DNA from: an uncultured Desulfovibrio sp.
Lineage (GTDB): Bacteria > Desulfobacterota > Desulfovibrionia > Desulfovibrionales > Desulfovibrionaceae
Length of the DNA stretch: 64,000 bases
Direction: 5' to 3'
NCBI GenBank assembly: GCA_937926875.1
Contig: CALBAX010000043.1
Span: 1-64,000, forward strand
Under the pieces are notes generated by a model. It made no database searches, was not told the origin of the DNA, and was given only the letters and a program-made list of their open reading frames with translations. Both the position numbers and the translations under genes were made by a program. Positions 24,973 to 33,715 of the stretch are shown here, piece by piece (within the stretch, counting starts at the first letter, position 1; each line of letters opens with the position of its first letter).

Positions 24973-26463
24973 TCAAAAGCGGAAAGAAAGGAAGGCATGC
25001 CCCTGCATCAGCAGCAGGGAAGCCAGCGCCGGCAGGGCCAGGGCCACGGCCCAGGGCAGGTTCGGCTGCCAGTGCAGCCAGGGGCGGCTGCCATCGGCAT
25101 GGCCCAGCATCACATGCTGGCTGCAGGGCAGGGCCCAGACGATGGCGGCGCAGACAACCAGCAGCGGCAGCAGCAGCCGGGGCTCCAGCAGGCCGCCGGG
25201 CAGCAGGGCCTCCAGCCCCTGTTGCAGGGGCAGGGGATGGCCGTCGCTCCAGAGGAACATGCTCTGCCAGACATGCAGGGCCGTGCCCGTGTCTCCGGCG
25301 CGGAACAGCACCCAGGCCACGGCCAGGCAAAGGAAGGTCAGCAGCACGCACAGGGCACGCAGGGGCGGCAGGGCCAGCACGCGTTCGGCCAGGCTGCCGC
25401 GCAGCAGATGGCGGAAGGCGTGATTGACCAGCAGGAGCAGGCCGTGCAGGGCCCCCCAGAGAAGGAAGGTCAGCCCGGCCCCGTGCCAGACGCCGCAGGC
25501 CAGCATGGTCAGCAGCAGGTTGGCGTACTGCCGCACCCGGCCGTGACGGCTGCCGCCCAGGGGCAGATACAGGCAGTCATGCAGCCAGCGGCCCAGGGTC
25601 ATGTGCCAGCGGCGCCAGAAGTCCACGATGCCCGTGGCCCTGTAGGGCGCGGCAAAGTTCTCCGGCAGTCGCAGGCCCAGCATGAGGGCCACCCCCATGG
25701 CCATATCCGTATAACCGGAAAAATCGAAATAGATCTGGAAGGTATAGCTCAGGGTCCCCAGCCAGGCTTCGGCGGTGCTCAGGGGCAGGCCCTGGGCAGC
25801 GGCCTGGAACACGGCGTCCGCCGCCGGGGCCAGGCTGTCGGCCAGCAGCACCTTCTTGGCCAGGCCCAGAACCATCAGGCCCAGGCCCCGCGCCAGATCC
25901 CCGGCCTGGGGCACCTCCAGGGCATCCAGCTGCGGCCCCATCTCCTCGTAGCGGACCAGCGGGCCGGACAGGGCATAGGGGAAGCAGGTGGTGAACAGGG
26001 CCTGCCGCACGATGCCCCCGGGCCGGATGCGGCGCTGGTAGACGCCCAGCAGCCAGGCCAGCTGGATGAGCACGGCAAAGGAGAAGCCCGCGGGCATGGA
26101 CAAGGGCGCCAGCACGGGCAGGATGTCCTGCCATTGCGCCAGCCAGGCCGACAGGGCCGGCAGATGGCGGAAACGGCACCAGACCAGCACGTTGAGCAGT
26201 ACGGCCAGGAGCAGCAGGCCACGACGGCCCAGCCGACGGCGGCGGTGCCCTTCATCGGCCAGCAGCAGGCCGAACAGATAGTTGGCCACGGTCAGGCCCA
26301 GCAGGAGCAGCAGGGCCTCCAGCCCCTGGCAGGCCCCAAAAAGCAGCGAGGCCCCCAGCAGGAGCACCGGCAGTCTGGCCCTGTCTTCCCCGGCGGTCAG
26401 TTTCCAGAGCCAGACGAGGATGGGCAGGAAAAGGAACAGGAAAGGGAAGGAAGCGAAAAGCAT
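24973..26463 (-). CDS. MBOAT family O-acyltransferase (AlgI/DltB-like)
   Basis: Membrane protein of 496 residues with about 11 hydrophobic segments. Seen: SGPLVRYEEM (about 166-175), FDFSGYTDMAMG (about 246-257), DFWRRWHMTLGRWL (281-294) and the catalytic-histidine motif GVWHGAG (H327), all diagnostic of the AlgI/DltB branch of membrane-bound O-acyltransferases. The ATG at 26463 has GGGAG 10 bp upstream; an in-frame GTG 24 bp further up lacks a ribosome site. It is the first gene of a two-gene operon with the SGNH protein. Predicted role: acylation (for example O-acetylation) of an extracellular polysaccharide. Confidence 0.9.
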   Translation of the reverse strand: MLFASFPFLFLFLPILVWLWKLTAGEDRARLPVLLLGASLLFGACQGLEALLLLLGLTVANYLFGLLLADEGHRRRRLGRRGLLLLAVLLNVLVWCRFRHLPALSAWLAQWQDILPVLAPLSMPAGFSFAVLIQLAWLLGVYQRRIRPGGIVRQALFTTCFPYALSGPLVRYEEMGPQLDALEVPQAGDLARGLGLMVLGLAKKVLLADSLAPAADAVFQAAAQGLPLSTAEAWLGTLSYTFQIYFDFSGYTDMAMGVALMLGLRLPENFAAPYRATGIVDFWRRWHMTLGRWLHDCLYLPLGGSRHGRVRQYANLLLTMLACGVWHGAGLTFLLWGALHGLLLLVNHAFRHLLRGSLAERVLALPPLRALCVLLTFLCLAVAWVLFRAGDTGTALHVWQSMFLWSDGHPLPLQQGLEALLPGGLLEPRLLLPLLVVCAAIVWALPCSQHVMLGHADGSRPWLHWQPNLPWAVALALPALASLLLMQGHAFLSFRF

Positions 26464-26558
26464 AAAAAGAATCTCCCGGCGCGGCACATCTCAAGACGGC
26501 CACCCCGGGAGAAAACGAGGAGACTGATGCGTTGGATCGTCCCGAATGCCGCGCGATC

Positions 26559-26846
26559 TCAGGAATTGAGCTCGGCTCTGAACTTGCGGGACAGGCGGAA
26601 GACGACGACCTTGCGCGGAGGCAGGGTGATGGCCTCATCCGTTTGCGGATTGCGGCCTTTGCGCGACGCTTTGTCGTAGGCCTCAAACTTGCCGAACCCA
26701 CTGATCAGAAGGGCATTGTCCTTTTTGATGGCGCTCTTCATGATCTCCAGCAGTTTTTCGACCACATTCTTCACGTCAACCCGATTTTTGTCTGTACTCT
26801 CGTAGATCCGCTCGACGATGTCAGCTTTGGTCAGTGTTTTCTTCAT
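26559..26846 (-). CDS. Integration host factor / HU family DNA-binding protein
   Basis: Protein of 95 residues beginning MKKTLTKADIVERIYE, with LLISGFGKFE, the beta-arm KGRNPQTDEAITLPPRKVV and C-terminal FRLSRKFRAELN. All features of the HU/IHF fold are present: the dimer helices, then the DNA-bending arm with the NP motif. The N-terminus and the arm favour the IHF-alpha type, but HU cannot be excluded. ATG at 26846 has AAGGA 8 bp upstream; a TTG two codons before is an alternative. It is divergent from the radical SAM gene and upstream of, but not tightly linked to, the MBOAT operon. Confidence 0.88.
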   Translation of the reverse strand: MKKTLTKADIVERIYESTDKNRVDVKNVVEKLLEIMKSAIKKDNALLISGFGKFEAYDKASRKGRNPQTDEAITLPPRKVVVFRLSRKFRAELNS

Positions 26847-26979
26847 GTCCAATCCTTATGCCACAGGCACGCTTCACATATGCACAACTTTTTTGTAGGA
26901 TATACTCAACTTGCATTTCCGGCAAGATTTTTGTCTCCGCGTGAAGCCTGCCAAGCCTTGCTACTGCTCGCTTTCTGCC

Positions 26980-28101
26980 ATGCCTCGTGTTTCGCTTACT
27001 TTTTTGTGGGAGATCCCCGCAAGGACAGCCCCGATCTTCAGCGTTTTCATCCCTTTTTTCGGCTGTCCCCGTCGCTGTGTCTTCTGTTCCCAGCATGACC
27101 AGACAGGCCAGCAGGCCAGTCCTCTGGACGAGATACTGGCCCGTGCGGCCGCTGATCTGCGTGCCCGGCACCAGCAGGGCAGGCCGCCGGTGGAGCTGGC
27201 CTTCTACGGCGGCACCTTCACGGCCCTGGCCCCTCGCGATATGGACGCCTGCCTGGACATGGCCGACAGCCTCCTCCGTGACGGCTGCATCACCCGTTTC
27301 CGCTGCTCCACCCGCCCCGACAGCCTGGACACGGCCCTGCTGGCACGCCTGCGCCGCCACGGCTGCCGCACGGTGGAGCTGGGCATCCAGAGCTTTTCCG
27401 ACACGGCCCTGCAGGCCAGCGAACGCCACTACAGCGGCCGGCAGGCCGCCGAAGCCTGCCGCCTGGTGCGTGGCGCGGGCCTGGCCCTGGGCGTGCAGCT
27501 GCTGCCCGGCATGCCGGGCCACCAGCCGGAAGACTTTTTGACCGACGTGCGCCGGGCCCTGGCCCTGGGTGCGGACATGCTGCGCTTCTATCCCTGTCTG
27601 GTGCTGGCGGGCACGGAACTGGCCAGCCGCTGGCAGCAGGGCCTCTACACGCCCTGGCCCCTGCCGCTCACCCTGTCCCTGCTGGCGCGCGGCTGGCTGG
27701 ACGCCCGCCGTGCCGGAGTGCCCGTCATCCGCATGGGCCTTGCCCCCGAACCCGGCATGGAAGCGGCCCTGCTGGCCGGGCCTGTCGACAGGAGCCTGGG
27801 CGGGCGTGTGCTGGGCCGGGCCCTGTGGCTGCATGTCTGCGCATGCCTGCTGCGGGCGCAGGGGGACGAAGCGGCCCGCAGCGGGATCCGGGCCGCAGCC
27901 CTGCTGGACGCCCTGCTGGCGGGCGGGGGAGCCCACGCCGGACTGCCCCGGGCGCGGGCGCTGTACCTGCCGCGGGCCTGCCAGGGGTTCTTCCGCGGGC
28001 CGGGCGACGAGCTTGGCCAAGCCTGGAAGGCCTTGGGCATCACACGCCGCAACCTCGTCTGGACGGCAGGACAGGCCGCCTGCCTGCACCTTGATGCCTG
28101 A
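26980..28101 (+). CDS. Radical SAM protein of unknown reaction
   Basis: Protein of 373 residues from this start. The motif FIPFFGCPRRCVFCSQ (C29, C33, C36) binds the SAM-cleaving 4Fe-4S cluster. Next come FYGGTFTAL, RCSTRPD, VELGIQSFSD and GVQLLPGMPG, the pattern of the Elp3/HemN-like radical SAM barrel. The C-terminal part (about 240-373) is Ala/Leu/Arg-rich and poorly distinctive. No acetyltransferase domain is seen, so it is not a full Elp3. The start is uncertain: no ATG has a good ribosome site, and TTG (26911) or GTG (26941) starts would add residues not typical of the family. The next gene is 53 bp away. Confidence 0.75.
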   Translation: MPRVSLTFLWEIPARTAPIFSVFIPFFGCPRRCVFCSQHDQTGQQASPLDEILARAAADLRARHQQGRPPVELAFYGGTFTALAPRDMDACLDMADSLLRDGCITRFRCSTRPDSLDTALLARLRRHGCRTVELGIQSFSDTALQASERHYSGRQAAEACRLVRGAGLALGVQLLPGMPGHQPEDFLTDVRRALALGADMLRFYPCLVLAGTELASRWQQGLYTPWPLPLTLSLLARGWLDARRAGVPVIRMGLAPEPGMEAALLAGPVDRSLGGRVLGRALWLHVCACLLRAQGDEAARSGIRAAALLDALLAGGGAHAGLPRARALYLPRACQGFFRGPGDELGQAWKALGITRRNLVWTAGQAACLHLDA

Positions 28102-28154
28102 TCCGATGTTTTCCTCCAGCCTGCGGCACAGCCGCATCCGACCATGAGGTGACC

Positions 28155-28835
28155 ATGTCCGCCGCCCCTTCCGGGTCCCTGCCACCACTCAGTGAAGAAG
28201 AACGCGCCATCTTTGCCAATGCCATCCGGCAGGCCCGCATGCTGCAACGGACCCTGGGGCCGCTGTGCGAGGTCGCCATCCATGATTTCCGCGATCTCGA
28301 CCACTCCCTCGTCCATCTGGAAGGCAGCCTCACCGGGCGCAAGCTGGGCGCGCCCATCACCAACATCGTGGTCAAGGCTTGGCGCCAGCAGGGCGACAGC
28401 GTGGCGGACATCGTGGGCTATCCTTCATCCACGCCGGGCGGCAAGTCCCTCAAATCCTCCACTTCGTTCCTGCGCAGGGCCGACGGCCGGGTCATCGGCG
28501 CCTTCTGCATGAACATCGACCTTTCCGACCTGCTGCACTTCCAGGCCGTGCTGCACCCCCTGCTGCACGTGGATCCGCTGGAACGCGATGTGAGCGAGAC
28601 CTTTGCCGCCTGCACCGGCGATACCAGCCTTGCCATCCTCGAGGCGGCCATCCGGCGCGCCGGCAAGCACCCCTCCCTCATGAACCGCGAGGAAAAAAAG
28701 GACTTCATCCGCATCCTCGACGAAGAAGGCGCCTTCCTCATCAAGGGCGTGGTCCAGCATGTGGCCAAGGAGATGCAGGTCTCCATCTACACGGTGTACA
28801 ATTATATGCGCCAAATCAAGAAAGATAATGATTAG
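28155..28835 (+). CDS. YheO/DauR-type transcriptional regulator
   Basis: Protein of 226 residues. The N-terminal 140 residues are a YheO-type PAS-like sensing domain (GPLCEVAIHDFRDLDHSLVH, then SSTSFLRRADGRVIGAFCMN). The C-terminal 60 residues form a helix-turn-helix (FLIKGVVQHVAKEMQVSIYTVYNYM). DauR, the studied member, represses D-arginine use. Here the gene is followed directly by L-serine dehydratase and a serine transporter, so serine-responsive control of those genes is likely (inference). The ATG at 28155 has GAGGTG 5 bp upstream. AT-rich dyads lie just after its stop, in front of sdaA. Confidence 0.85.
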   Translation: MSAAPSGSLPPLSEEERAIFANAIRQARMLQRTLGPLCEVAIHDFRDLDHSLVHLEGSLTGRKLGAPITNIVVKAWRQQGDSVADIVGYPSSTPGGKSLKSSTSFLRRADGRVIGAFCMNIDLSDLLHFQAVLHPLLHVDPLERDVSETFAACTGDTSLAILEAAIRRAGKHPSLMNREEKKDFIRILDEEGAFLIKGVVQHVAKEMQVSIYTVYNYMRQIKKDND

Positions 28836-28848
28836 CCTTACTCTTTAA

Positions 28849-28907
28849 AATATTTTTTAAATTAAAAAATATTGACACATCCCCGTACTCAAGGCAAAAG
28901 GGGATGT
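28849..28907. promoter_or_regulatory. Two nested dyads and a TTGACA box before sdaA
   Basis: An AT dyad (AATATTTTTTAA / TTAAAAAATATT, 28849-28873) is followed by TTGACA (28872-28877), then by a second dyad CACATCCCC / GGGGATGTG (28877-28908). No good -10 is found at 16-18 bp. These could be the operator and promoter through which the adjacent YheO-type protein controls sdaA, or a 3' hairpin of the regulator gene. Confidence 0.45.
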
Positions 28908-29023
28908 GCTGCAATGGGGCGCAGCCCCTGTCCCCTTCCTCTCCCTCCCCGGTGCGCTCCGCGCCCGCCCCGCGCCAGGCCTGCACCTGCGGCCAGCACA
29001 GCCATCCCACACAAGGAGACGCC

Positions 29024-30430
29024 ATGACTCCCACGCACAAGCCCCTGACGGCCCTGCACGTCCGTCCGGCTATCGAGACCTCGCTCTTCGACTTTTTCAA
29101 GATCGGCCCCGGCCCTTCCAGCTCCCACACCATCGGCCCCATGCGCGCCGGGCATGACTTCATCCAGCGCTGTGATGCCCTCGACCCTGACCTGGTACGC
29201 CGCGCCGCCCGCATCCATGTGGTGCTGCTGGGCTCGCTGAGCGCCACGGGCATGGGCCACGGCACCAATACCGCCGTGCTGGCCGGCCTGCTGCGCACCA
29301 GCCCCGAGACCTGTCCTGCGGGGCTCCTGGACAAGCTGGGCCGCGAAGCCGACGCCCGGCACGAGCTGCGCATCCGCGACGTCCTTTTGCAGGTGGGCCT
29401 TGCCGACATCGAACACGGCCCCATCATCCATGACGCCCCCTACAGCAACACCCTGCTCGTCAGCCTTGAGGATGCCGACGGCCAGGCCCTGTTCAGCATG
29501 GAATACTATTCCGTGGGCGGCGGCTTCATCCAGTGGAAGGGCTGGACCCCGCCCGAACGCGGCAAGCCCGTACATCCCTACGGCACCATGCGCCAGCTGC
29601 GCGAACAGCTGGCCAGGACCGGCCTGACCCTGCACGAACTGATCCTGGACAACGAGAGCGCCATCACCGGCATGTCCCGTCCGGACATCTTCCAGAACCT
29701 GGAGCAGATCATGGAATCCATGTATGCCAGTGTGCGCCGCGGCCTGGAGGCCGAAGGCCGGCTGCCCGGCACCCTGGGCGTGTGGCGCAAGGGCCATACC
29801 CTGCTGGAGCGTGCCCGCCAGATGCCCCTGGCCGTGGATCGCTTCCTGGGCCAGGTCAATGCCTATGCCTTTGCCGTGGCCGAGGAGAACGCCTCGGGCG
29901 GCGTCATCGTCACCGCGCCCACCTGCGGGGCCGCAGGCGTCATGCCCGCCCTGCTCTACGCCATGCGCTACAACATGAACATCGGCGACCGGGCCCTGCG
30001 CGAAGGGGTGCTGGCCTCGGCGGCCGTGGGCTTTCTGGCCAAGCACAACGCCGGCATAGCCGGTGCCGAGGTGGGCTGCCAGGGCGAAGTGGGCGTGGCC
30101 TCCAGCATGGCCGCCGCCATGCTGGCCCATGCGCGCGGTTACGCCGTGGATGTGGTGGAGAACGCCGCCGAAGTGGCCCTGGAACACCATCTGGGGCTGA
30201 CCTGCGACCCCGTGGGCGGCTATGTGCAGATCCCCTGCATCGAGCGCAACGCCGTGGGCGCCATCAAGGCCTACAATGCCTGCCTGCTGGCCACCTGCGA
30301 GAAGGCCTCGCAGCACATGGTCAGCCTGGACGCCGTCATCATGGCCATGAACGAGACCGGCCGCGAGATGAACGCCAAATTCAAGGAAACCAGCGAAGGC
30401 GGCCTGGCCGTCAGCCTGGTGGAATGCTGA
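29024..30430 (+). CDS. sdaA: L-serine dehydratase, iron-sulfur type, single chain
   Basis: Deaminates L-serine to pyruvate and ammonia. It has 468 residues with fused beta and alpha parts. Seen: GPGPSSSHTIGPMRAG near the N-terminus, TAPTCGAAGVMPA, and the 4Fe-4S ligand cysteines C352 (GCQGE), C394 and C405 (CDPVGGYVQIPC), with the 42- and 11-residue spacing known from this family, plus ETGREMNAKFKETS at the end. The ATG at 29024 is chosen because AAGGAG lies 8 bp upstream. It sits between the YheO-type regulator and the serine transporter, so the unit imports and ferments serine to pyruvate. Confidence 0.95.
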   Translation: MTPTHKPLTALHVRPAIETSLFDFFKIGPGPSSSHTIGPMRAGHDFIQRCDALDPDLVRRAARIHVVLLGSLSATGMGHGTNTAVLAGLLRTSPETCPAGLLDKLGREADARHELRIRDVLLQVGLADIEHGPIIHDAPYSNTLLVSLEDADGQALFSMEYYSVGGGFIQWKGWTPPERGKPVHPYGTMRQLREQLARTGLTLHELILDNESAITGMSRPDIFQNLEQIMESMYASVRRGLEAEGRLPGTLGVWRKGHTLLERARQMPLAVDRFLGQVNAYAFAVAEENASGGVIVTAPTCGAAGVMPALLYAMRYNMNIGDRALREGVLASAAVGFLAKHNAGIAGAEVGCQGEVGVASSMAAAMLAHARGYAVDVVENAAEVALEHHLGLTCDPVGGYVQIPCIERNAVGAIKAYNACLLATCEKASQHMVSLDAVIMAMNETGREMNAKFKETSEGGLAVSLVEC

Positions 30431-30591
30431 CCGGGAGCCGCGCGCTCCCGCGGGGCCGTCTTTGTCCATCCGGCGAAGGCGGCCCCTTCCGTCCCCGGAC
30501 AGGAACAGGGACGGCACCCGCCGCTGCCGGACACCCCGCATAAGGCCCTGTTCCCCTGCCTCTCCAATCTTTTCACCCTCAAGGAACCTTC

Positions 30592-31851
30592 ATGGCACAG
30601 ACCCCTGAAACCGGCCATGCCGCCTCCGGCCGCTGGACGAAATTCGATGTCGTCTGGATGCTCAACCTCTTCGGCACCGCGGTGGGCGCGGGCATCCTCT
30701 TCCTGCCCATCAATGCGGGCATGTCCGGCATCTGGCCCCTGGTCGTCATCACCCTGCTGGTGGGCCCCATGACCTATTTCGCCCACCGGGGCCTGGCCCG
30801 CTTCGTGCTGTCCTCCTCCCGCGCCGACAACGACATCACCGCCGTGGTGGAGGAACACTTCGGCCTTTCCGCAGGCAAACTCATCACCCTGCTCTATTTC
30901 TTCGCCATCTATCCCATCCTGCTCATCTATGCCGTGGGCATCACCAACACGGTGGAATCCTTCATCGTCAACCAGCTGCACATGGCCGCGCCGCCGCGCC
31001 TGCTGCTTTCCGGCGTGCTGGTGGCGGCCCTGATGGCCGTCATCCTGGTGGGCGAGAACTTCATGCTCAAATTCAACGAGTGGCTGGTCTACCCCCTGTG
31101 CGCCATCCTCTTCTGCCTGTCGCTCTACCTCATCCCGCACTGGAACACCTCTTCACTGGGGCAGATGCCTGATGCCGGCAGCTTCCTGGGCACCCTCTGG
31201 CTCACCCTGCCAGTGCTGGTCTTCGCCTTCAACCATTCGCCCGCCATCTCCTCCTTTGCCCTGGCCCAGCGCCGCCAGTACGGCGACATGGCCGAACAGA
31301 AGGCCTCCCGGACCCTGCGCGGCACGGCCTGTATCCTGGTGCTCTTCGTCATGGCCTTCGTCTTCAGCTGCGTGCTCAGCCTCAGCCCCGCCCAGCTGGT
31401 GGAGGCCAAGGCCCAGAACATCCCCGTGCTCTCCTATCTGGCCAACCAGTTCGACAATCCCTTCATCTCCTGGTTCGGCCCGCTCATCGCCTTCCTGGCC
31501 ATCGGCAGTTCGTTCTTCGGCCACTATCTGGGTGCCCGCGAAGGCCTGCACGGCATCCTGGTCCAGATGTCCTCCACCCCCGAGACCACGGCCACCTCGC
31601 GCAGCGTGCGCACCGGCATCGCCCTGTTCTTCTTCGTGACCCTCTGGCTGGCCGGCTGGCTCAACCCCGGCATCCTGGACATCATCGAGTCCCTCAGCGG
31701 CCCGGTCATCGCCATGATCCTGTTCATCATGCCCATGTACGCCGTGCACAAGATCCCGGCCATGAGCCGCTACCGTGGCCAGTGGAGCAATGCCTTCGTG
31801 CTGGCCGCCGGTTGCGTGGCCATCTCTTCCCTGCTCTACAAGCTGTTCTGA
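30592..31851 (+). CDS. sdaC: Serine/threonine transporter, HAAAP family (SdaC-like)
   Basis: Membrane protein of 419 residues with 11 hydrophobic segments. Typical family features are [16 protein letters not shown] in helix 1, [11 protein letters not shown] in the middle, and [13 protein letters not shown]. This matches the SdaC-type hydroxy/aromatic amino acid permeases that bring serine in with protons. The neighbouring sdaA supports serine as substrate. Shine-Dalgarno AAGGAAC lies 7 bp upstream. It is followed by a strong terminator. Confidence 0.92.
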   Translation: MAQTPETGHAASGRWTKFDVVWMLNLFGTAVGAGILFLPINAGMSGIWPLVVITLLVGPMTYFAHRGLARFVLSSSRADNDITAVVEEHFGLSAGKLITLLYFFAIYPILLIYAVGITNTVESFIVNQLHMAAPPRLLLSGVLVAALMAVILVGENFMLKFNEWLVYPLCAILFCLSLYLIPHWNTSSLGQMPDAGSFLGTLWLTLPVLVFAFNHSPAISSFALAQRRQYGDMAEQKASRTLRGTACILVLFVMAFVFSCVLSLSPAQLVEAKAQNIPVLSYLANQFDNPFISWFGPLIAFLAIGSSFFGHYLGAREGLHGILVQMSSTPETTATSRSVRTGIALFFFVTLWLAGWLNPGILDIIESLSGPVIAMILFIMPMYAVHKIPAMSRYRGQWSNAFVLAAGCVAISSLLYKLF

Positions 31852-31883
31852 TCCTGCGCGCCGCGTCCCTGAAACAACACCAG

Positions 31884-31919
31884 ACGTCCGCCGGTCTCCA
31901 TGCCGGTGGACGTTTTTTT
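31884..31919 (+). terminator. Rho-independent terminator of the serine operon
   Basis: ACGTCC-G-CCGG, 8-nt loop, CCGG-T-GGACGT, then seven T, 33 bp after sdaC. Confidence 0.9.
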
Positions 31920-32420
31920 GTGCGCCGGACTGCCGCAGGCGATGCGGCCCGCGCGTGACCTGCCCGCCCTCCACCACACAGCAGGCGGACAGCGCACGGC
32001 GTCTCCGCAATAAGAAAGAAGGATGGGAAGGAGAGGAACGGCGAACTCCTGCGGAAGGCATCGCACCGTTCCAGCTGTGACGGCACGACGGTGCGGGATC
32101 ATGGCCAAGGACGTGGAGCGTACGGAAGGAGCAAGGCGGTGACACCGGGCCTGCCAAAAGCTGCCGGGAAGCAGGCGTATCGGCAGGCCACCCCGCACAC
32201 GAAGGGCAGCCCGTCCCTGCCGGCCGGGCTCCGTGGCCGGGCATCGGAGGGCTGCCGCGCCATCGAAGACAGGGACGCAGAGAGGGAGAACTCTTCTCCC
32301 CTGTCTTGTGTCCGGCAAAGCGGGCTGCCATGACACAGTGCAGGCCTGTCCCGCCCCTTGGGCAGACCATGCCACCGGAGAGAAGAAAGGCAGACCGGAC
32401 GGACGCCAGGGGCAGCGGAC
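31920..32420. other. Intergenic region without recognisable gene
   Basis: About 500 bp of GC-rich DNA. Open frames exist on both strands but none has a ribosome-binding site, a plausible protein composition or a recognisable motif. I see no RNA gene of known type. Confidence 0.5.
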
Positions 32421-32459
32421 AAAAAAGACGACCGGCTGCCCAGGGGGAGGGGCAGCCGG
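32421..32459 (-). terminator. Minus-strand terminator 340 bp past the zraP-like gene
   Basis: On the minus strand CCGGCTGCC, a 10-nt loop, GGCAGCCGG, then TCGTC and six T. It ends leftward transcription, presumably of the zraP-like gene that stops at 32798, leaving a long transcribed stretch in between. Confidence 0.8.
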
Positions 32460-32797
32460 CCAAAGAGGGAGGATGTTCTGATGGTTAGAGGTTATGGTGA
32501 AGGAGGAGGATGCTCTTGTGAGCCCCGGCAGGACCAAGGGGGATTGCCCTGCCGGATATGTTGTCCGCCTAAGGCGGGGAGGGGCGATCTCAGGAGTAAA
32601 ATCTGCCTTTCTCGGGAAGGCCCGGCCGGAGCCAGGGGAATCCCCGGCCGGGGTAGAAGTTCCAGAGGACTGCATTTTGTAGAGCGGGAGCTCCGGTTAA
32701 AGGTGGCTGTCAAAGGAGGTTGCTGTTTTCGGGAGCCTGGCCGGCAGGAGGAGCTTCCGGCCAGATATTTCTTTCTGCCGTTGGCAGGGATCAGCTC
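32460..32797 (-). other. Structured non-coding stretch between a zraP-like gene and its terminator
   Basis: No credible coding region. It contains several strong hairpins, for example CCCCGGCAGG / CCTGCCGG near 32522-32553, CCGCC / GGCGG at 32568, and CCCGGCCGG / CCCCGGCCGGG near 32620-32655. Either a long structured 3' UTR or a small RNA made by processing (inference). Confidence 0.4.
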
Positions 32798-33382
32798 TTA
32801 GTAGTGACCGCGATAGGGGCCGTCGTAGCAGCTGGCGTCACCGCGGGGACCGTCACCGCGAGGACCGTCAAAGGCGGGGCCGCGATCGCCACGGGGACCA
32901 CGGGGGCCACGGGGGCCGCAGGGAGCGTCCTTGAAGCCTTCCGGCACGCCCACTTCGGCAGCCAGCTTGTCGCCCAGAGCGTCATGCAGGTCGGCCATCT
33001 CATTGCGCAGGCGGGTCATTTCGGTAGCGGCCTCGCGCACGGCCTTCACATCGGGATTGGTGGCGTTTTCCAAAGCCCGCAGTTCCTGGCGCTTGACATA
33101 GATGCTGTCGCGCAGCTGCTCCATACGGGGGGCGAATTCTTCCATGATCTTGTCGAACTTGGCACGCTGCGCGTCCGACATGGCCCGGTAACCCCAGCCA
33201 CGGGCGTGGCCGTGATGTCCCCAGCCGCCTTCCCAGCAGCCGCCGTCGCCGTAACCGTAACAGGGACCGTAACCGTTGCCCTGGCCGCGATGGTGGGGAC
33301 CGGCGAAAGCGTCAGAGGCCATGGTTCCGCCGATGAGGGCAGCAGCCAGCAGGGCAGGGATCATAACGCGGGAAGTCTTCAT
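32798..33382 (-). CDS. ZraP/CpxP-like periplasmic metal-binding protein 1
   Basis: Protein of 194 residues: signal peptide (MKTSRVMIPALLAAALIGGTMASDAFA), a His/Gly/Tyr/Cys-rich N-terminal segment (GPHHRGQGNGYG, CYGYGDGGC, GWGHHGHARGWG), a helical core (about 70-150) with the spy/CpxP-type helical pattern, and a tail of GPRGPRGDRG-type repeats. This is the layout of ZraP, a zinc-binding periplasmic chaperone that also damps ZraS signalling. The gene has AAAGGAGC 8 bp before the ATG and a near-perfect sigma-54 promoter 75 bp upstream, fitting control by the ZraR-like protein nearby. The collagen-like GPRG tail is unusual. Confidence 0.85.
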   Translation of the reverse strand: MKTSRVMIPALLAAALIGGTMASDAFAGPHHRGQGNGYGPCYGYGDGGCWEGGWGHHGHARGWGYRAMSDAQRAKFDKIMEEFAPRMEQLRDSIYVKRQELRALENATNPDVKAVREAATEMTRLRNEMADLHDALGDKLAAEVGVPEGFKDAPCGPRGPRGPRGDRGPAFDGPRGDGPRGDASCYDGPYRGHY

Positions 33383-33456
33383 ATATATGCTCCTTTGGCT
33401 CTTTTCAGAGCGGGATATCTTTGGGCTTTGGGTCTTGCCCTTTGTGCTCTGGATAT

Positions 33457-33472
33457 AGCAACCCTCGTGCCA
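33457..33472 (-). promoter_or_regulatory. Sigma-54 promoter of the zraP-like gene
   Basis: Minus strand TGGCACG-AGGG-TTGCT, a full match to the -24/-12 consensus (GG and GC separated by 10 bp). The transcription start should be near 33446, giving a leader of about 63 nt. The sigma-54 activator gene at 36019 is the obvious regulator. Confidence 0.88.
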
Positions 33473-33663
33473 AATATTATTTTTAAATATAAATCAATAT
33501 ATTATAATTCAAACCTTGCAAAATTCCTTTTTCCGGCTGTCCGGCGGGCGCTCCGGTTGTCCAGTTTTTATGCAGCGGGCCGGCAGACCTGGTCAAAAAT
33601 TATACAGCAGACAAATTTTCATACACCCCTGCCGTACCGCCCTCCAACCCGGGGCCAGAGCAC

Positions 33664-33688
33664 AAAAAAAGCCCCGCCTGAGCGGGGC
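33664..33688 (-). terminator. Terminator of the second zraP-like gene
   Basis: Minus strand GCCCCGC, loop TCAG, GCGGGGC and then seven T, 27 bp after the gene at 33716. It separates the two zraP-like transcripts. Confidence 0.9.
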
Positions 33689-33715
33689 GTGGATGCTTCC
33701 AGAGGGCTGCAAGGG

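Noticed and set aside
26463..26487. GTG start 8 codons upstream for the MBOAT gene
   Set aside because: No Shine-Dalgarno before the GTG, whereas the ATG at 26463 has GGGAG at proper distance.
31836..32675. 279-codon minus-strand frame in the region after the serine transporter
   Set aside because: No ribosome-binding site, Pro/Arg/Ser-rich composition, and it runs through a terminator stem. Not a believable protein.
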